A stretch of DNA of 64,000 bases. Origin: Bacillota bacterium. GTDB lineage: Bacteria > Bacillota > Clostridia > Tissierellales > Sedimentibacteraceae. The DNA lies in NCBI GenBank assembly GCA_023453025.1, contig JAEXUD010000004.1, positions 128,004 to 192,003 on the forward strand. The letters run 5' to 3'. Positions 46,698 to 55,021 of the stretch are shown here, in pieces. Every line of letters begins with the position of its first letter. Position 1 is the stretch's first letter. A program made the translations under genes and the position numbers. A model generated the notes under the pieces. That model was not told the DNA's origin. It ran no database searches and saw only the letters and a list, made by a program, of their open reading frames with translations.

Positions 46698-47747
46698 ATG
46701 AATAATAATAAAGTTAAAAAGTTTTTAAGTATTTTATTAGTTTGTATAATGGCAGTTAGTTCTCTAGTAGGATGTTCTCAAGGTTCAAGTTCTGATGAAA
46801 GCGGCAACCCAGTGTCTGAAAAACCAGATAAAGTTTATGAATTAAAATGGGGACATGTTTCTGCTCCTTCACATGCATATCATATAGCAGCTGAAAAGGT
46901 TGCAAAAGAAGTTTTTGATGCAACAAATGGTCAAGTAAATATAACTATATTCCCTTCAAGTCAGCTTGGTACACAACGTGAAATGACTGAAAGTATACAT
47001 AGTGGTGTTATTGATATTGTAAATTCTTCAAGTTCAGTACTTTCTGGCTTTGTTCCAAGATTACAAGTATTAGATCTTCCTTTTATATTTAAAGATAGAG
47101 CACATATATATAAAATAATGGATGGTGAAATAGGTAAAGAAATATTTGATGGTGTAGAAGAAGCTGTAGGTCCGGTAATTGCTATTTGGGATAACGGCAT
47201 ACGTGATTTATGGATGAAAGATAGAGTGGTTAAAACACCAAATGATATAGCAGGATTAAAACTAAGAGTAATGGAAAGTAAAGCATATATCAGAATGGCT
47301 GAATGCTTAGGAGCAAATGCTACACCAATGGCTTATAGTGAGCTTTATACTGCTTTACAGCAAGGTACTGTTGATGGAGCTGATGGTCCTGTTCCAAATG
47401 CATATTCTGAAAAATTCTACGAAGTAACACCATACATTACTTTAACAGAACATGCTTATTCAGCATCACCTGTGCTAGTGAGTCCATTCTTAAAAGATAA
47501 GATTGGTGAAGAAAACTATAATATTTTAATACAAGCAATTAAAGATAACACTGACTATCAAAGAGAAGTATCGGAAACTCAAGAAAAAGATTTCTCTGAT
47601 TTATTAGTTAAAGAAGGTGTTGAAATTTATAGACCAACTGCAGAAGAAAGACAATTATTCGTAGATTCATGTAAACCAGTATGGGATGAATTTGCTGATG
47701 TTGTTGGACAGGATCTAATAGATAAAATAGTTGCAGCAGCAGAGTAA
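46698..47747 (+). CDS. TRAP transporter solute-binding lipoprotein (DctP family)
   Basis: This 349-aa binding protein captures a carboxylate for the TRAP importer. A lipoprotein signal ends at VGCSQ (Cys26). Mature motifs include LKWGHVSAPSHAYHIAAEK, FPSSQLGTQREMTESIHSG, LPFIFKDRAH, GLKLRVMESKAYIRM, which contains the substrate-carboxylate Arg, and YTALQQGTVDGADGPVP. Codon choice (more GGT and GCT, fewer GGA) differs somewhat from neighbouring genes. The start follows AGAGGAG. It is followed by dctQ and dctM-type genes. Confidence 0.94.
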   Translation: MNNNKVKKFLSILLVCIMAVSSLVGCSQGSSSDESGNPVSEKPDKVYELKWGHVSAPSHAYHIAAEKVAKEVFDATNGQVNITIFPSSQLGTQREMTESIHSGVIDIVNSSSSVLSGFVPRLQVLDLPFIFKDRAHIYKIMDGEIGKEIFDGVEEAVGPVIAIWDNGIRDLWMKDRVVKTPNDIAGLKLRVMESKAYIRMAECLGANATPMAYSELYTALQQGTVDGADGPVPNAYSEKFYEVTPYITLTEHAYSASPVLVSPFLKDKIGEENYNILIQAIKDNTDYQREVSETQEKDFSDLLVKEGVEIYRPTAEERQLFVDSCKPVWDEFADVVGQDLIDKIVAAAE

Positions 47748-47770
47748 TAATCTTTTAGGAGTGTGAAATT

Positions 47771-48283
47771 TTGAAAAATTTTAGTAAATTTACAAATAAA
47801 CTAAATACTGCTGTGCTATTTATAGCATCAATATTGTTTTTGTTTATGAGTTTTTGTACAATAGCTCAAGTATTTTCACGATTCGTAATAAAAAATTCAT
47901 TACCATGGTCAGAAGAGTATGCGAGATATGCTTTTATATATGTTGTACTTTTAGGAATAACAACAGGAGTAAAAAAGAAAGGTCATGCTTTTGTTGAGTT
48001 ATTTATTGAAAGAATAAAAGGAAAGTTTAAGTTTGTACTTAAAACTATTTCAAATCTTGTATCAACTTCGTTTTTTGGTTTATTAATAATATATGGATAT
48101 AGGGCTGCCATTAGTGCTTCTACACAGTATTCTCCGGCAACTAATACAAATATGGGGCTTATATATGCTGCACTTCCTATATCTGCAGCCATAATGTTTA
48201 TATATTCTGTAGAGATCTTAATTAATACAATATTAAACAATCAATCTACAGATGACGTAAAAAAATTTGGAAGGGAGGAATAA
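47771..48283 (+). CDS. TRAP transporter small membrane subunit (DctQ family)
   Basis: This 170-aa protein has four membrane helices. The family motif SLPWSEEYARYAFIYVVLLG is clear. A TTG start follows TTAGGAGTGTGAAAT. It is separated from dctM by 2 bases. It partners the large permease in sodium-driven uptake. Confidence 0.92.
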   Translation: MKNFSKFTNKLNTAVLFIASILFLFMSFCTIAQVFSRFVIKNSLPWSEEYARYAFIYVVLLGITTGVKKKGHAFVELFIERIKGKFKFVLKTISNLVSTSFFGLLIIYGYRAAISASTQYSPATNTNMGLIYAALPISAAIMFIYSVEILINTILNNQSTDDVKKFGREE

Positions 48284-48285
48284 TA

Positions 48286-49557
48286 ATGGCAGTAATATTT
48301 ATAACACTCATTATATTGCTTATTTGCGGAGTACCTATAGCAGTTGCATTGGGTGTTGCATCTATAACTAATATGCTTGTGGATGGTGGAATACCAATGC
48401 TTGCGGTTGGGCAGAGAATAATAGCTGCAAATGATTCATTTCCTCTATTAGCTGTACCATTTTTCATGTTTGCTGGTACAGTTATGACAAAAGGAGGTAT
48501 TTCAGGAAGATTAGTTAATTTTGCACAAACAATTGTTGGAAGTATAAGAGGCGGTCTCGCAATGGTTGCAACAGTTGCATCTATGTTTTTTGCAGCAATT
48601 TCAGGTTCATCAGCGGCTACTACTGCAGCTGTTGGATCAAGCTTAATTCCTTCTATGAAAGAAAAAGGATATGCTGATGACTTTTCAGCTGCAACAATAG
48701 CTGCAGCCGGAACTACAGGTATAGTTATTCCACCGAGCACAACAATGGTAGTGTATGGAGTAGTAACTGGAACATCAATTGGTAAGCTTTTTATGGGTGG
48801 GTTTATTCCTGGATTATTAATGGGACTAGCTATGATGCTTGTTATATATTATCAAGCCACCAAAAGAGGATATAAAGGTGAAAAACGCGCAAAAGGCAGT
48901 GAAATATTTGTAGCATTTAAAGATGCTGTATGGGGAATATTAATGCCGCTTATAATTTTAGGCGGTATATACGGCGGTGTATTTACACCTACTGAATCAG
49001 CTGCAGTTGCATGCGCATATGGATTGATAGTTGGGTTGTTTGTTTACAAAGAAATAAAGCTTAAAGATATAATGGATTTAGTTAAATCTTCAGTATACCA
49101 AACTGCTATAGTAATGTTCATTTTGGCTACTGCAAATTTATTTGGTTGGCTTTTAGTTGCGAATAGTATCCCTCAAAAATTAGCCGCAAGTATGTTGGCG
49201 TTAACCAATAATTCTATAATCATAATGATGATTATTAATATTCTGTTACTATTTGTAGGAACATTCTTAAATGCTACAGCAGCAGTATCAATACTTGCAC
49301 CAATTCTTTATCCAGTTGTAACAAAGGTAGGAATTGATCCAGTTGCCTTTGGTGTTATTATGACAGTAAACTTAGCAATAGGATGTATTACACCACCTGT
49401 TGGTGTAGATCTATTCGTTGCACAATCTATAACAGGAATAGATTTAATGAAGATAGCTAAGGCTGTAATACCATTGCTTGCAGCTCTGATAGCAGTATTA
49501 ATTATAATTACTGTATTCCCACAATTAATAACTATATTACCTGGTATGTTGCAATAG
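48286..49557 (+). CDS. TRAP transporter large permease (DctM family)
   Basis: This 423-aa protein with about eleven helices is the transport-competent subunit. Typical segments are LLAVPFFMFAGTVMTKGGIS, AAISGSSAATTAAVGSSLIP, GIVIPPSTTMVVYGVVTGTS and GCITPPVGVDLFVAQ. The start follows GGGAGGAATAAT. The substrate is probably a C4-C6 oxo-, hydroxy- or sugar acid used by the RraA enzymes. Confidence 0.95.
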   Translation: MAVIFITLIILLICGVPIAVALGVASITNMLVDGGIPMLAVGQRIIAANDSFPLLAVPFFMFAGTVMTKGGISGRLVNFAQTIVGSIRGGLAMVATVASMFFAAISGSSAATTAAVGSSLIPSMKEKGYADDFSAATIAAAGTTGIVIPPSTTMVVYGVVTGTSIGKLFMGGFIPGLLMGLAMMLVIYYQATKRGYKGEKRAKGSEIFVAFKDAVWGILMPLIILGGIYGGVFTPTESAAVACAYGLIVGLFVYKEIKLKDIMDLVKSSVYQTAIVMFILATANLFGWLLVANSIPQKLAASMLALTNNSIIIMMIINILLLFVGTFLNATAAVSILAPILYPVVTKVGIDPVAFGVIMTVNLAIGCITPPVGVDLFVAQSITGIDLMKIAKAVIPLLAALIAVLIIITVFPQLITILPGMLQ

Positions 49558-49679
49558 ATTAGTAATATTTAGAATAGGTTTTTTATAAATAATCTATTAC
49601 AGTTTTAATAGAATTAAGATGAATATATATTTTATTGGTTAATGGTCGCTCTATGAATCGAAAGAAGAACTGAATAACA

Positions 49680-50126
49680 TTGGTAAATGAATTACTTGGG
49701 ATATATACAATATTCAGCAAAGCAAACAGAACAGACGGAAAAGTTCAAAATCTCGCAGCGTACATCAATAAAAGTACTTTAAAGCAGTCCATAAAAAAAT
49801 GGATAAGAACAAAGCCACTTGCATTGTCAAAGTATACAAGATGGAATATGAACAAAATCTTGAAAGAAATTTAGGAATTCTTGTTAAGAGAATGAAAAAC
49901 GAAAGTTATCGACCAAATTCAACAAGATGTATATACATACCTAAAGAAACAAATGGGAAGATGAGACCGTTAGGATATTCTGCTATGAAGATAAAATGCA
50001 ATAGCACAAATACTTAAACACGTCTATGAGCCAAAATTCTACAATAAGAGTTTTGGATTTAGACCAAATAAGAATTGTCATATGGCGATAAGAAAAATCA
50101 TTGAGTGGTACGATATCGCAAGATAA
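49680..50126 (+). pseudogene. Broken group II intron reverse transcriptase
   Basis: The N-terminal and early RT segments of an LtrA-type protein are recognisable, but they are spread over frames. One frame gives NLAAYINKSTLKQSIKK; a shift at an A-run near 49795 continues as MDKNKATCIVKVYKMEYEQN and LVKRMKNESYRPNSTRCIYI. A second break near 50000 is followed by AQILKHVYEPKFYNKSFGFR before a stop. The YADD catalytic box, maturase and ribozyme are absent, so only about a third remains. The rest of 49558-50314 holds short unidentified remnants; one frame at about 50135-50215 reads DVNIETESIVVIVAIVSDLP. Confidence 0.8.
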
Positions 50127-50314
50127 AGAGGGATAGATTCATCAGGGATGTAAACATCGAAACTGAGTCTATTGTTGTAATTGTAGCTATTGTATCTGAT
50201 TTGCCAATGGCAGATAAAATTGGCATTTCACAAATATAAACAGAATATTATATCGAATTAGATGAGGATAACAGTATAATAACTATAACAAAAAAATAGG
50301 AGTGTGAAAAATTA

Positions 50315-51286
50315 ATGGGAAATATACTTTTGTATCTGGATAAACTGAACCCTAATATGGAAAAAATTCTTCTCGATTTAGCAGGAGATAAATATGATAT
50401 TCGTTTTTTGGAGCCTACATTGGGAAAAAAGGGCGAACTTAAAGATGCAGATATTTTGATTGATACAACTTTTTCATGTACAAAAGAAATTATAGACAAT
50501 TGTCCAAATTTGAAATTAATACAAAGAACAGGTGTTGGAGTTGATATGATAGATATGAAATATGCTACAAAAAGGGGAATTCCGGTATCTGTTTGTAAAG
50601 GATTTAATTCTGTTTCAGTTGCTGAGCTTGTCATTTCTCAAATCCTGGCACTGTATCGTCATCTTGTAGACATCGCTCCGTTGACTAAAAAGGGCGAATG
50701 GCACACATGGACATACCGTCATGAAAGTTATGAAATTTCAGGAAAAACAATAGGCGTTTTAGGTAGTGGGGCTATTGGGAAAGAAGTTATGAAGCGTCTT
50801 AAGGCTTTTGATGCTAACATTAAATATTATGATTTATTTCGCATGTCTGAAGAAAAAGAAAAAGAACTTGGAGCTGAATTTGTTGATTTAGACACATTAT
50901 ATAAAGAATCTGATATAATTACAATTCATTTACCACTGTTACCTGAAACAAAAGGAATGGTTGGCAAGGAACAGTTTAAGATAATGAAAAAGAATGCAAT
51001 TTTAATTAACTGTGCTAGAGATTTCATAGTTGATCAAGATGCACTTGTTGAAGCACTTAAAACAGGTGAAATTTGGGGTGCGGCAGCTGATATTTTTGCA
51101 ATTGATCCCATTAATGAAGGAATTCGTTCTATAAAAAATTCGAACCTTATTTTAACTCCACATATCGGAGCAGCTACATATGACAATTATTATAGAGTAT
51201 ACAAGTTTACATTAGAAAATGCGACTAAAGTTTTTAATGGAAAAGCAGCAAATGGCATAATAAATATTAATGCTGAATTGTTATAG
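50315..51286 (+). CDS. D-isomer-specific 2-hydroxyacid dehydrogenase
   Basis: This 323-aa NAD-dependent enzyme interconverts a 2-oxo acid and a D-2-hydroxy acid. The Rossmann motif is GVLGSGAIGKEV (about residue 147). The catalytic Arg is in NCARDFIVD and the catalytic His in LTPHIGA. The usual Glu of the third catalytic motif appears as Asp (ADIFAIDP), an unusual change. The start follows TAGGAGTG. It is next to the TRAP genes but separated by the RT remnant. Phosphoglycerate-dehydrogenase-like or glyoxylate-reductase-like substrates are possible. Confidence 0.9.
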   Translation: MGNILLYLDKLNPNMEKILLDLAGDKYDIRFLEPTLGKKGELKDADILIDTTFSCTKEIIDNCPNLKLIQRTGVGVDMIDMKYATKRGIPVSVCKGFNSVSVAELVISQILALYRHLVDIAPLTKKGEWHTWTYRHESYEISGKTIGVLGSGAIGKEVMKRLKAFDANIKYYDLFRMSEEKEKELGAEFVDLDTLYKESDIITIHLPLLPETKGMVGKEQFKIMKKNAILINCARDFIVDQDALVEALKTGEIWGAAADIFAIDPINEGIRSIKNSNLILTPHIGAATYDNYYRVYKFTLENATKVFNGKAANGIININAELL

Positions 51287-51899
51287 AAAGATTACAGTGC
51301 TTGACAAGTCGACAAAAGAAGGAATGTGGCAAAGCTGGGATTACAGACATGAATGCTTTGAGTTGCAGGGTAAAACAATTGGAGTAATAGGTTCCGGATT
51401 TATAGGAAAAGAAGTAATGAAAAGGCTTATTCCTTTTGATGTAAATATTATTTATTATGATGTGATAAAATTAAAGCCGGCAGATGAAGAAAAATATTGT
51501 GCAAAGTATTGTGAATTAAATGAGCTTTTATCTATATCTGATATAATAACAATTCATATGCCGGTTCTGGAAAGTACAATAGGATTTATGGGAAAAAGAG
51601 AATTTTCATTGATGAAGGATAGCTCATTTTTAATAAATACTGCCAGAGGTCAATTGATTGATGAAGATGCATTGATTTGGGCATTGGATAATAAGAAAAT
51701 TGCAGGAGCTGCATTGGATGTTTTTTGTAACAATCCGCCTGGCTCTGATTCTCCACTATTAAATTACCCTAATGTTATTACAACACCGCATATAGGCGGA
51801 GGCACAATTGATGCATATAGGAAAATTATTAAAATGTGTGTAGATAATATACAGAAAGTATATAACAATGAAGCACCTGATTTTATTGTAAATAAGTAG
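51270..51899 (+). pseudogene. 5'-truncated 2-hydroxyacid dehydrogenase
   Basis: The frame encodes the NAD-binding domain and C-terminus of a second D-2-hydroxyacid dehydrogenase: GVIGSGFIGKEV, NTARGQLID, LDVFCNNPP and TPHIGG. Homology to its upstream neighbour begins at YRK/YRH (upstream copy residue about 113), so the first third is missing. The break point lies exactly at the stop codon of the intact copy. This suggests a tandem duplication followed by a deletion. A short 209-residue protein might still be made from an overlapping start, but it lacks the full substrate domain. Confidence 0.75.
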
Positions 51900-51933
51900 G
51901 ATGTAAATGTCTCTGTTTATGGAGGTGATATAA

Positions 51934-52407
51934 TTGATTTATGGCAATTTAATGAATCCTGGTGATATAAATGTATATCCACAGGCTGTTTCATATGCAT
52001 TAGAATATTTAATTAAGAATGATTCTTCCAAACTTGATATAGGGAAATATGAAGTTGAAGGTAAAGATTTTTATATTATAGTCTCCAATTCTATGCTTGA
52101 CATGATTGAAAATAAAAAACCGGAATCTCATAAAGAATATCTGGACATACAATTATCTCCTGCCGGAGGTGAAATAATGGGTTTTGCTATTGATACCGGC
52201 AGAAATTCAGTCAGTCAGGATTTATTAGAAGAAAAAGATGTTTTATATTATGAAAATGTAGAAAATGAGAAATTTATAAAAATGAATCCGAACGATTTCT
52301 TTGTGTTTTATCCATGGGATATACATAGGCCCGGATGTATTGATGAAATACCAACTTATACGAAAAAAGTTGTAGTGAAACTAAATATAAAATATATGCT
52401 AGATTAA
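51934..52407 (+). CDS. YhcH/YjgK/YiaL-family protein
   Basis: This 157-aa cupin-like protein belongs to the YhcH/YjgK/YiaL (NanQ) family linked to sugar acid and sialic acid metabolism. Family features are ESHKEYLDIQL (metal-binding His and Glu), the central beta strands and NDFFVFYPWDIHRPGC with further His and Asp. A TTG start follows GGAGGTGATA. It closes the GntR-RraA-TRAP region. It may act as an anomerase or lactonase-like helper; the substrate is unknown. Confidence 0.88.
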   Translation: MIYGNLMNPGDINVYPQAVSYALEYLIKNDSSKLDIGKYEVEGKDFYIIVSNSMLDMIENKKPESHKEYLDIQLSPAGGEIMGFAIDTGRNSVSQDLLEEKDVLYYENVENEKFIKMNPNDFFVFYPWDIHRPGCIDEIPTYTKKVVVKLNIKYMLD

Positions 52408-52483
52408 ATTATTTTTAGAATAATAATTGGTGATAGATTTTACTTTTTTAATTCAGTAGGAAAAATAAATTTTTAAAAACTAC

Positions 52484-52511
52484 TTGACAAATGTCTGAAG
52501 TTGTATATAAT
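52484..52511 (+). promoter_or_regulatory. Promoter of the aspS-gatCAB leader
   Basis: TTGACA (52484-52489) and TATAAT (52506-52511) are perfect consensus with a 16-base spacer. Confidence 0.85.
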
Positions 52512-52514
52512 AAT

Positions 52515-52806
52515 TAAAAAAAGATTTTAAATATTCAGCGATGACAGGAAGAGTACTTTAAAACTTAAGGCACAGAGAGATAGCGTTGGTGAGAGTCTAT
52601 TACAATAGTTTTAAATGAAGAACATCCTTGAGCTTTTGACCCAAATTGCTTATGCAAAAGTAGGCTCAAACGCATCCGAGCGTTACAGCGGCAAAGACAT
52701 GACAGTGTCTTTCGAGTGAGCTTGTACTAAGTGCAGCTAATTAGGGTGGTACCGCGAATGAATTTTAAACTCCTTCGTCCCTTTCCAGGGATGGAGGAGT
52801 TTTTGT
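52515..52806 (+). promoter_or_regulatory. T-box leader of aspS-gatCAB with overlapping Glu/Asn specifier
   Basis: The core TTAGGGTGGTACCGCG (52741-52756) is followed by a terminator with arms AACTCCTTCGTCCCT and AGGGATGGAGGAGTT and a T5 run (52768-52805). The Stem I specifier region reads GAAGAACATCCTTGAG. The four bases GAAC (52620-52623) contain GAA (Glu) and AAC (Asn) in overlapping frames; AAC has the standard spacing. Both tRNA-Asn and tRNA-Glu make sense as signals because the operon makes Asn-tRNA, and in many bacteria Gln-tRNA, by transamidation. A comparable two-codon T-box is known ahead of such an operon in Clostridium acetobutylicum. Confidence 0.93.
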
Positions 52807-52809
52807 ATG

Positions 52810-52917
52810 CCCTAACCCCATTTTTCAGAGTCTTTTTTCTGAAAAATGGCGGTAGGTCAACCGCAATAAAACTGCGATTTATAACCAACTCCTTAACCCA
52901 GACTCGATTGATACAAC
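52810..52917 (+). repeat. Dispersed two-hairpin repeat, copy B
   Basis: The first hairpin has arms CCATTTTTCAGA and TCTGAAAAATGG around GTCTTTT, followed by CGGTAGGTCAACCGCAA. The second half is more diverged than in the copies at 23221 and 63321. It lies between the T-box terminator and the aspS start, so it is part of the read-through leader. Confidence 0.75.
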
Positions 52918-52950
52918 AAAAAAATTTAAAGCATAGGAAGGTTAGGAACA

Positions 52951-54699
52951 ATGCAAAGAGTAAATGAATACCGTACCCACACCTGCGGGGAAATAAGAGA
53001 AAGTGATATTGGCAGTAAAGTGAGGGTTGCAGGTTGGTTTGAGAATGTTAGAGATCATGGGGGAGTTAAATTTATTGATCTAAGGGACCACTACGGCTTA
53101 GTTCAGGTGGTGGTTGAAGATGAATCACTGATAGCCGGAATAACTAAAGAAAGCACAATTTCAGTTTCGGGTATGGTTATCAGAAGAGATGAAGATACTA
53201 TCAATGAAAAAATAGAGGCAGGATTAATTGAGGTTGAAGCAGAAACAATTAAGATTCTGGGAAAAACAAGGACTTCTCTTCCTTTTGAAATCACAACATC
53301 AAAGGAAATCAAGGAGGATTTGAGATTAAAATACAGATATCTGGATTTAAGAAACAAGGATGTTCATAAAAATATTGTCTTTCGTTCACAGGTCATAACT
53401 CATCTTAGAAATAAAATGAACGAACTGGGTTTTTTGGAAATCCAAACACCTATATTGACTGCATCATCACCGGAGGGAGCAAGAGATTATATTATACCCA
53501 GCAGAAAGCATCACGGCAAATTTTATGCCTTACCTCAGGCTCCGCAGATGTTTAAGCAATTATTAATGGTGTCAGGCTTTGATAAGTATTTTCAGGTGGC
53601 GCCTTGCTTCAGAGATGAGGATGCTAGGGCAGACCGTTCTCCCGGAGAGTTTTATCAGCTGGATTTTGAAATGGCTTTTGCAACTCAGGAGGATGTGCTG
53701 ACAGTTGCGGAGGAAGTATTGTGTGATGTATTTACTGAATTTTCGGAAAAGCAGGTTTCCAAGCCTCCATTTGCAAGAATTCCATATAATGAATCAATGC
53801 TCAAATATGGAACTGACAAACCGGATTTGAGAAATCCTCTTGAAATAATTGATATAAGTGATATGTTTACAGAAACAGATTTTGCTCCGTTCAGGAAAAA
53901 AACAGTCAGAGCAATAAATGTTCCTGACTGTGCCGCGCAGTCAAAGGGATTTTTTGAAAAAATGCTGGAATTTGCAACTAAGATAGGAATGAAAGGTCTT
54001 GGGTATATCAAGGTTGATGAAGAAATGAGATACCATGGACCTATTGACAAATTTCTTCCTGATAATGATAAAAAACAATTGGCGGAAAGAGCAGGATTAA
54101 AGCCGGGCTGTGTGTTGTTTTTCATAGCAGACGACAAGGAATATGCTCCTAAGCTTGCAGGACAGATAAGAACGGAGCTTGCTAAAAGACTTGATTTAAT
54201 AGATGAAAGTAAGTTTGAAATGTGTTTTATAGTGGATTTTCCTATGTATGAAATTGATGAAAATACAGGAAATATAGGGTTTACACACAATCCGTTCTCA
54301 ATGCCTCAGGGAGGATTAGATGCTTTGGTAAATAAAGACCCTCTTGACATTGTTGCGTATCAGTATGATATTGTATGTAACGGAGTAGAGCTTTCATCCG
54401 GTGCTGTAAGAAACCATGATACAGATATAATGCTTAAAGCCTTTGAGATAGCGGGATATACAGAACAGGATCTGCAGACAAAGTTTACCGCATTATTCAA
54501 TGCATTTAAATACGGTGCTCCTCCTCATGCAGGGATGGCGCCCGGAATCGACAGAATAGTGATGCTTCTCACGGGAGAAGAAAACATAAGAGAGGTAATT
54601 GCATTCCCGATGAACAGCAGTGCACAAGATTTAATGACTGATGCTCCATGCGAGGTAACTGAGCAGCAGCTCAGAGAGGTTCACATAAAAATAAGGTAA
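52951..54699 (+). CDS. aspS: Aspartyl-tRNA synthetase, probably non-discriminating (aspartate/asparagine)
   Basis: This 582-aa bacterial-type AspRS has the anticodon-binding OB-fold (residues 1-100), class II core (motif 2 FRDEDARADRSPGEFYQLDFE, abridged) and the GAD insert (about 290-420). The anticodon-loop-facing segment VRDHGG has His at the position where discriminating enzymes usually have Leu, as in known non-discriminating enzymes that also charge tRNA-Asn with Asp. Co-transcription with gatCAB fits this, since Asp-tRNA-Asn needs amidation. Start after AGGAACA. It is preceded by the T-box and repeat copy B. Confidence 0.95.
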   Translation: MQRVNEYRTHTCGEIRESDIGSKVRVAGWFENVRDHGGVKFIDLRDHYGLVQVVVEDESLIAGITKESTISVSGMVIRRDEDTINEKIEAGLIEVEAETIKILGKTRTSLPFEITTSKEIKEDLRLKYRYLDLRNKDVHKNIVFRSQVITHLRNKMNELGFLEIQTPILTASSPEGARDYIIPSRKHHGKFYALPQAPQMFKQLLMVSGFDKYFQVAPCFRDEDARADRSPGEFYQLDFEMAFATQEDVLTVAEEVLCDVFTEFSEKQVSKPPFARIPYNESMLKYGTDKPDLRNPLEIIDISDMFTETDFAPFRKKTVRAINVPDCAAQSKGFFEKMLEFATKIGMKGLGYIKVDEEMRYHGPIDKFLPDNDKKQLAERAGLKPGCVLFFIADDKEYAPKLAGQIRTELAKRLDLIDESKFEMCFIVDFPMYEIDENTGNIGFTHNPFSMPQGGLDALVNKDPLDIVAYQYDIVCNGVELSSGAVRNHDTDIMLKAFEIAGYTEQDLQTKFTALFNAFKYGAPPHAGMAPGIDRIVMLLTGEENIREVIAFPMNSSAQDLMTDAPCEVTEQQLREVHIKIR

Positions 54700-54714
54700 T
54701 AGCAGGAGGCAGAA

Positions 54715-55002
54715 ATGGTAACTCGTGATGATATTTTAAAAATAGCCAGGCTTTCTAAATTGTCAGTTGAGGAAACTGAAATGGAACAGCTTACAAAAGA
54801 CATGTCGGAAATAATTCTTTTTGCTGATACAATCAAAGCAGCTGTTGAAGGAGACGATATTGAGTTTGATGATATCAACAACACATCTAACTCGTTTCAT
54901 GAAGATGTTGTAATTGAATCCTACGACAGAGAAGAAATATTAAAAAACAGCAATGGCGGAGAAAACGGGTATTTTTTCGTAAAGAAACGTTCAGGAAAAT
55001 AA
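54715..55002 (+). CDS. gatC: Asp-tRNA(Asn)/Glu-tRNA(Gln) amidotransferase subunit C
   Basis: This 95-aa subunit helps GatA and GatB assemble. ITRDDILKIARLSKLSV-like N-terminal helix (VTRDDILKIARLSKLSVEE) and the Asp/Glu-rich middle are typical. It starts after AGGAGGCAGAA, 15 bases behind aspS. Confidence 0.93.
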   Translation: MVTRDDILKIARLSKLSVEETEMEQLTKDMSEIILFADTIKAAVEGDDIEFDDINNTSNSFHEDVVIESYDREEILKNSNGGENGYFFVKKRSGK

Positions 55003-55021
55003 ACAATTGTAGGGGTGAAAT

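Noticed and set aside
52731..52967. 78-codon plus-strand ORF
   Set aside because: It spans the T-box terminator and repeat copy B.
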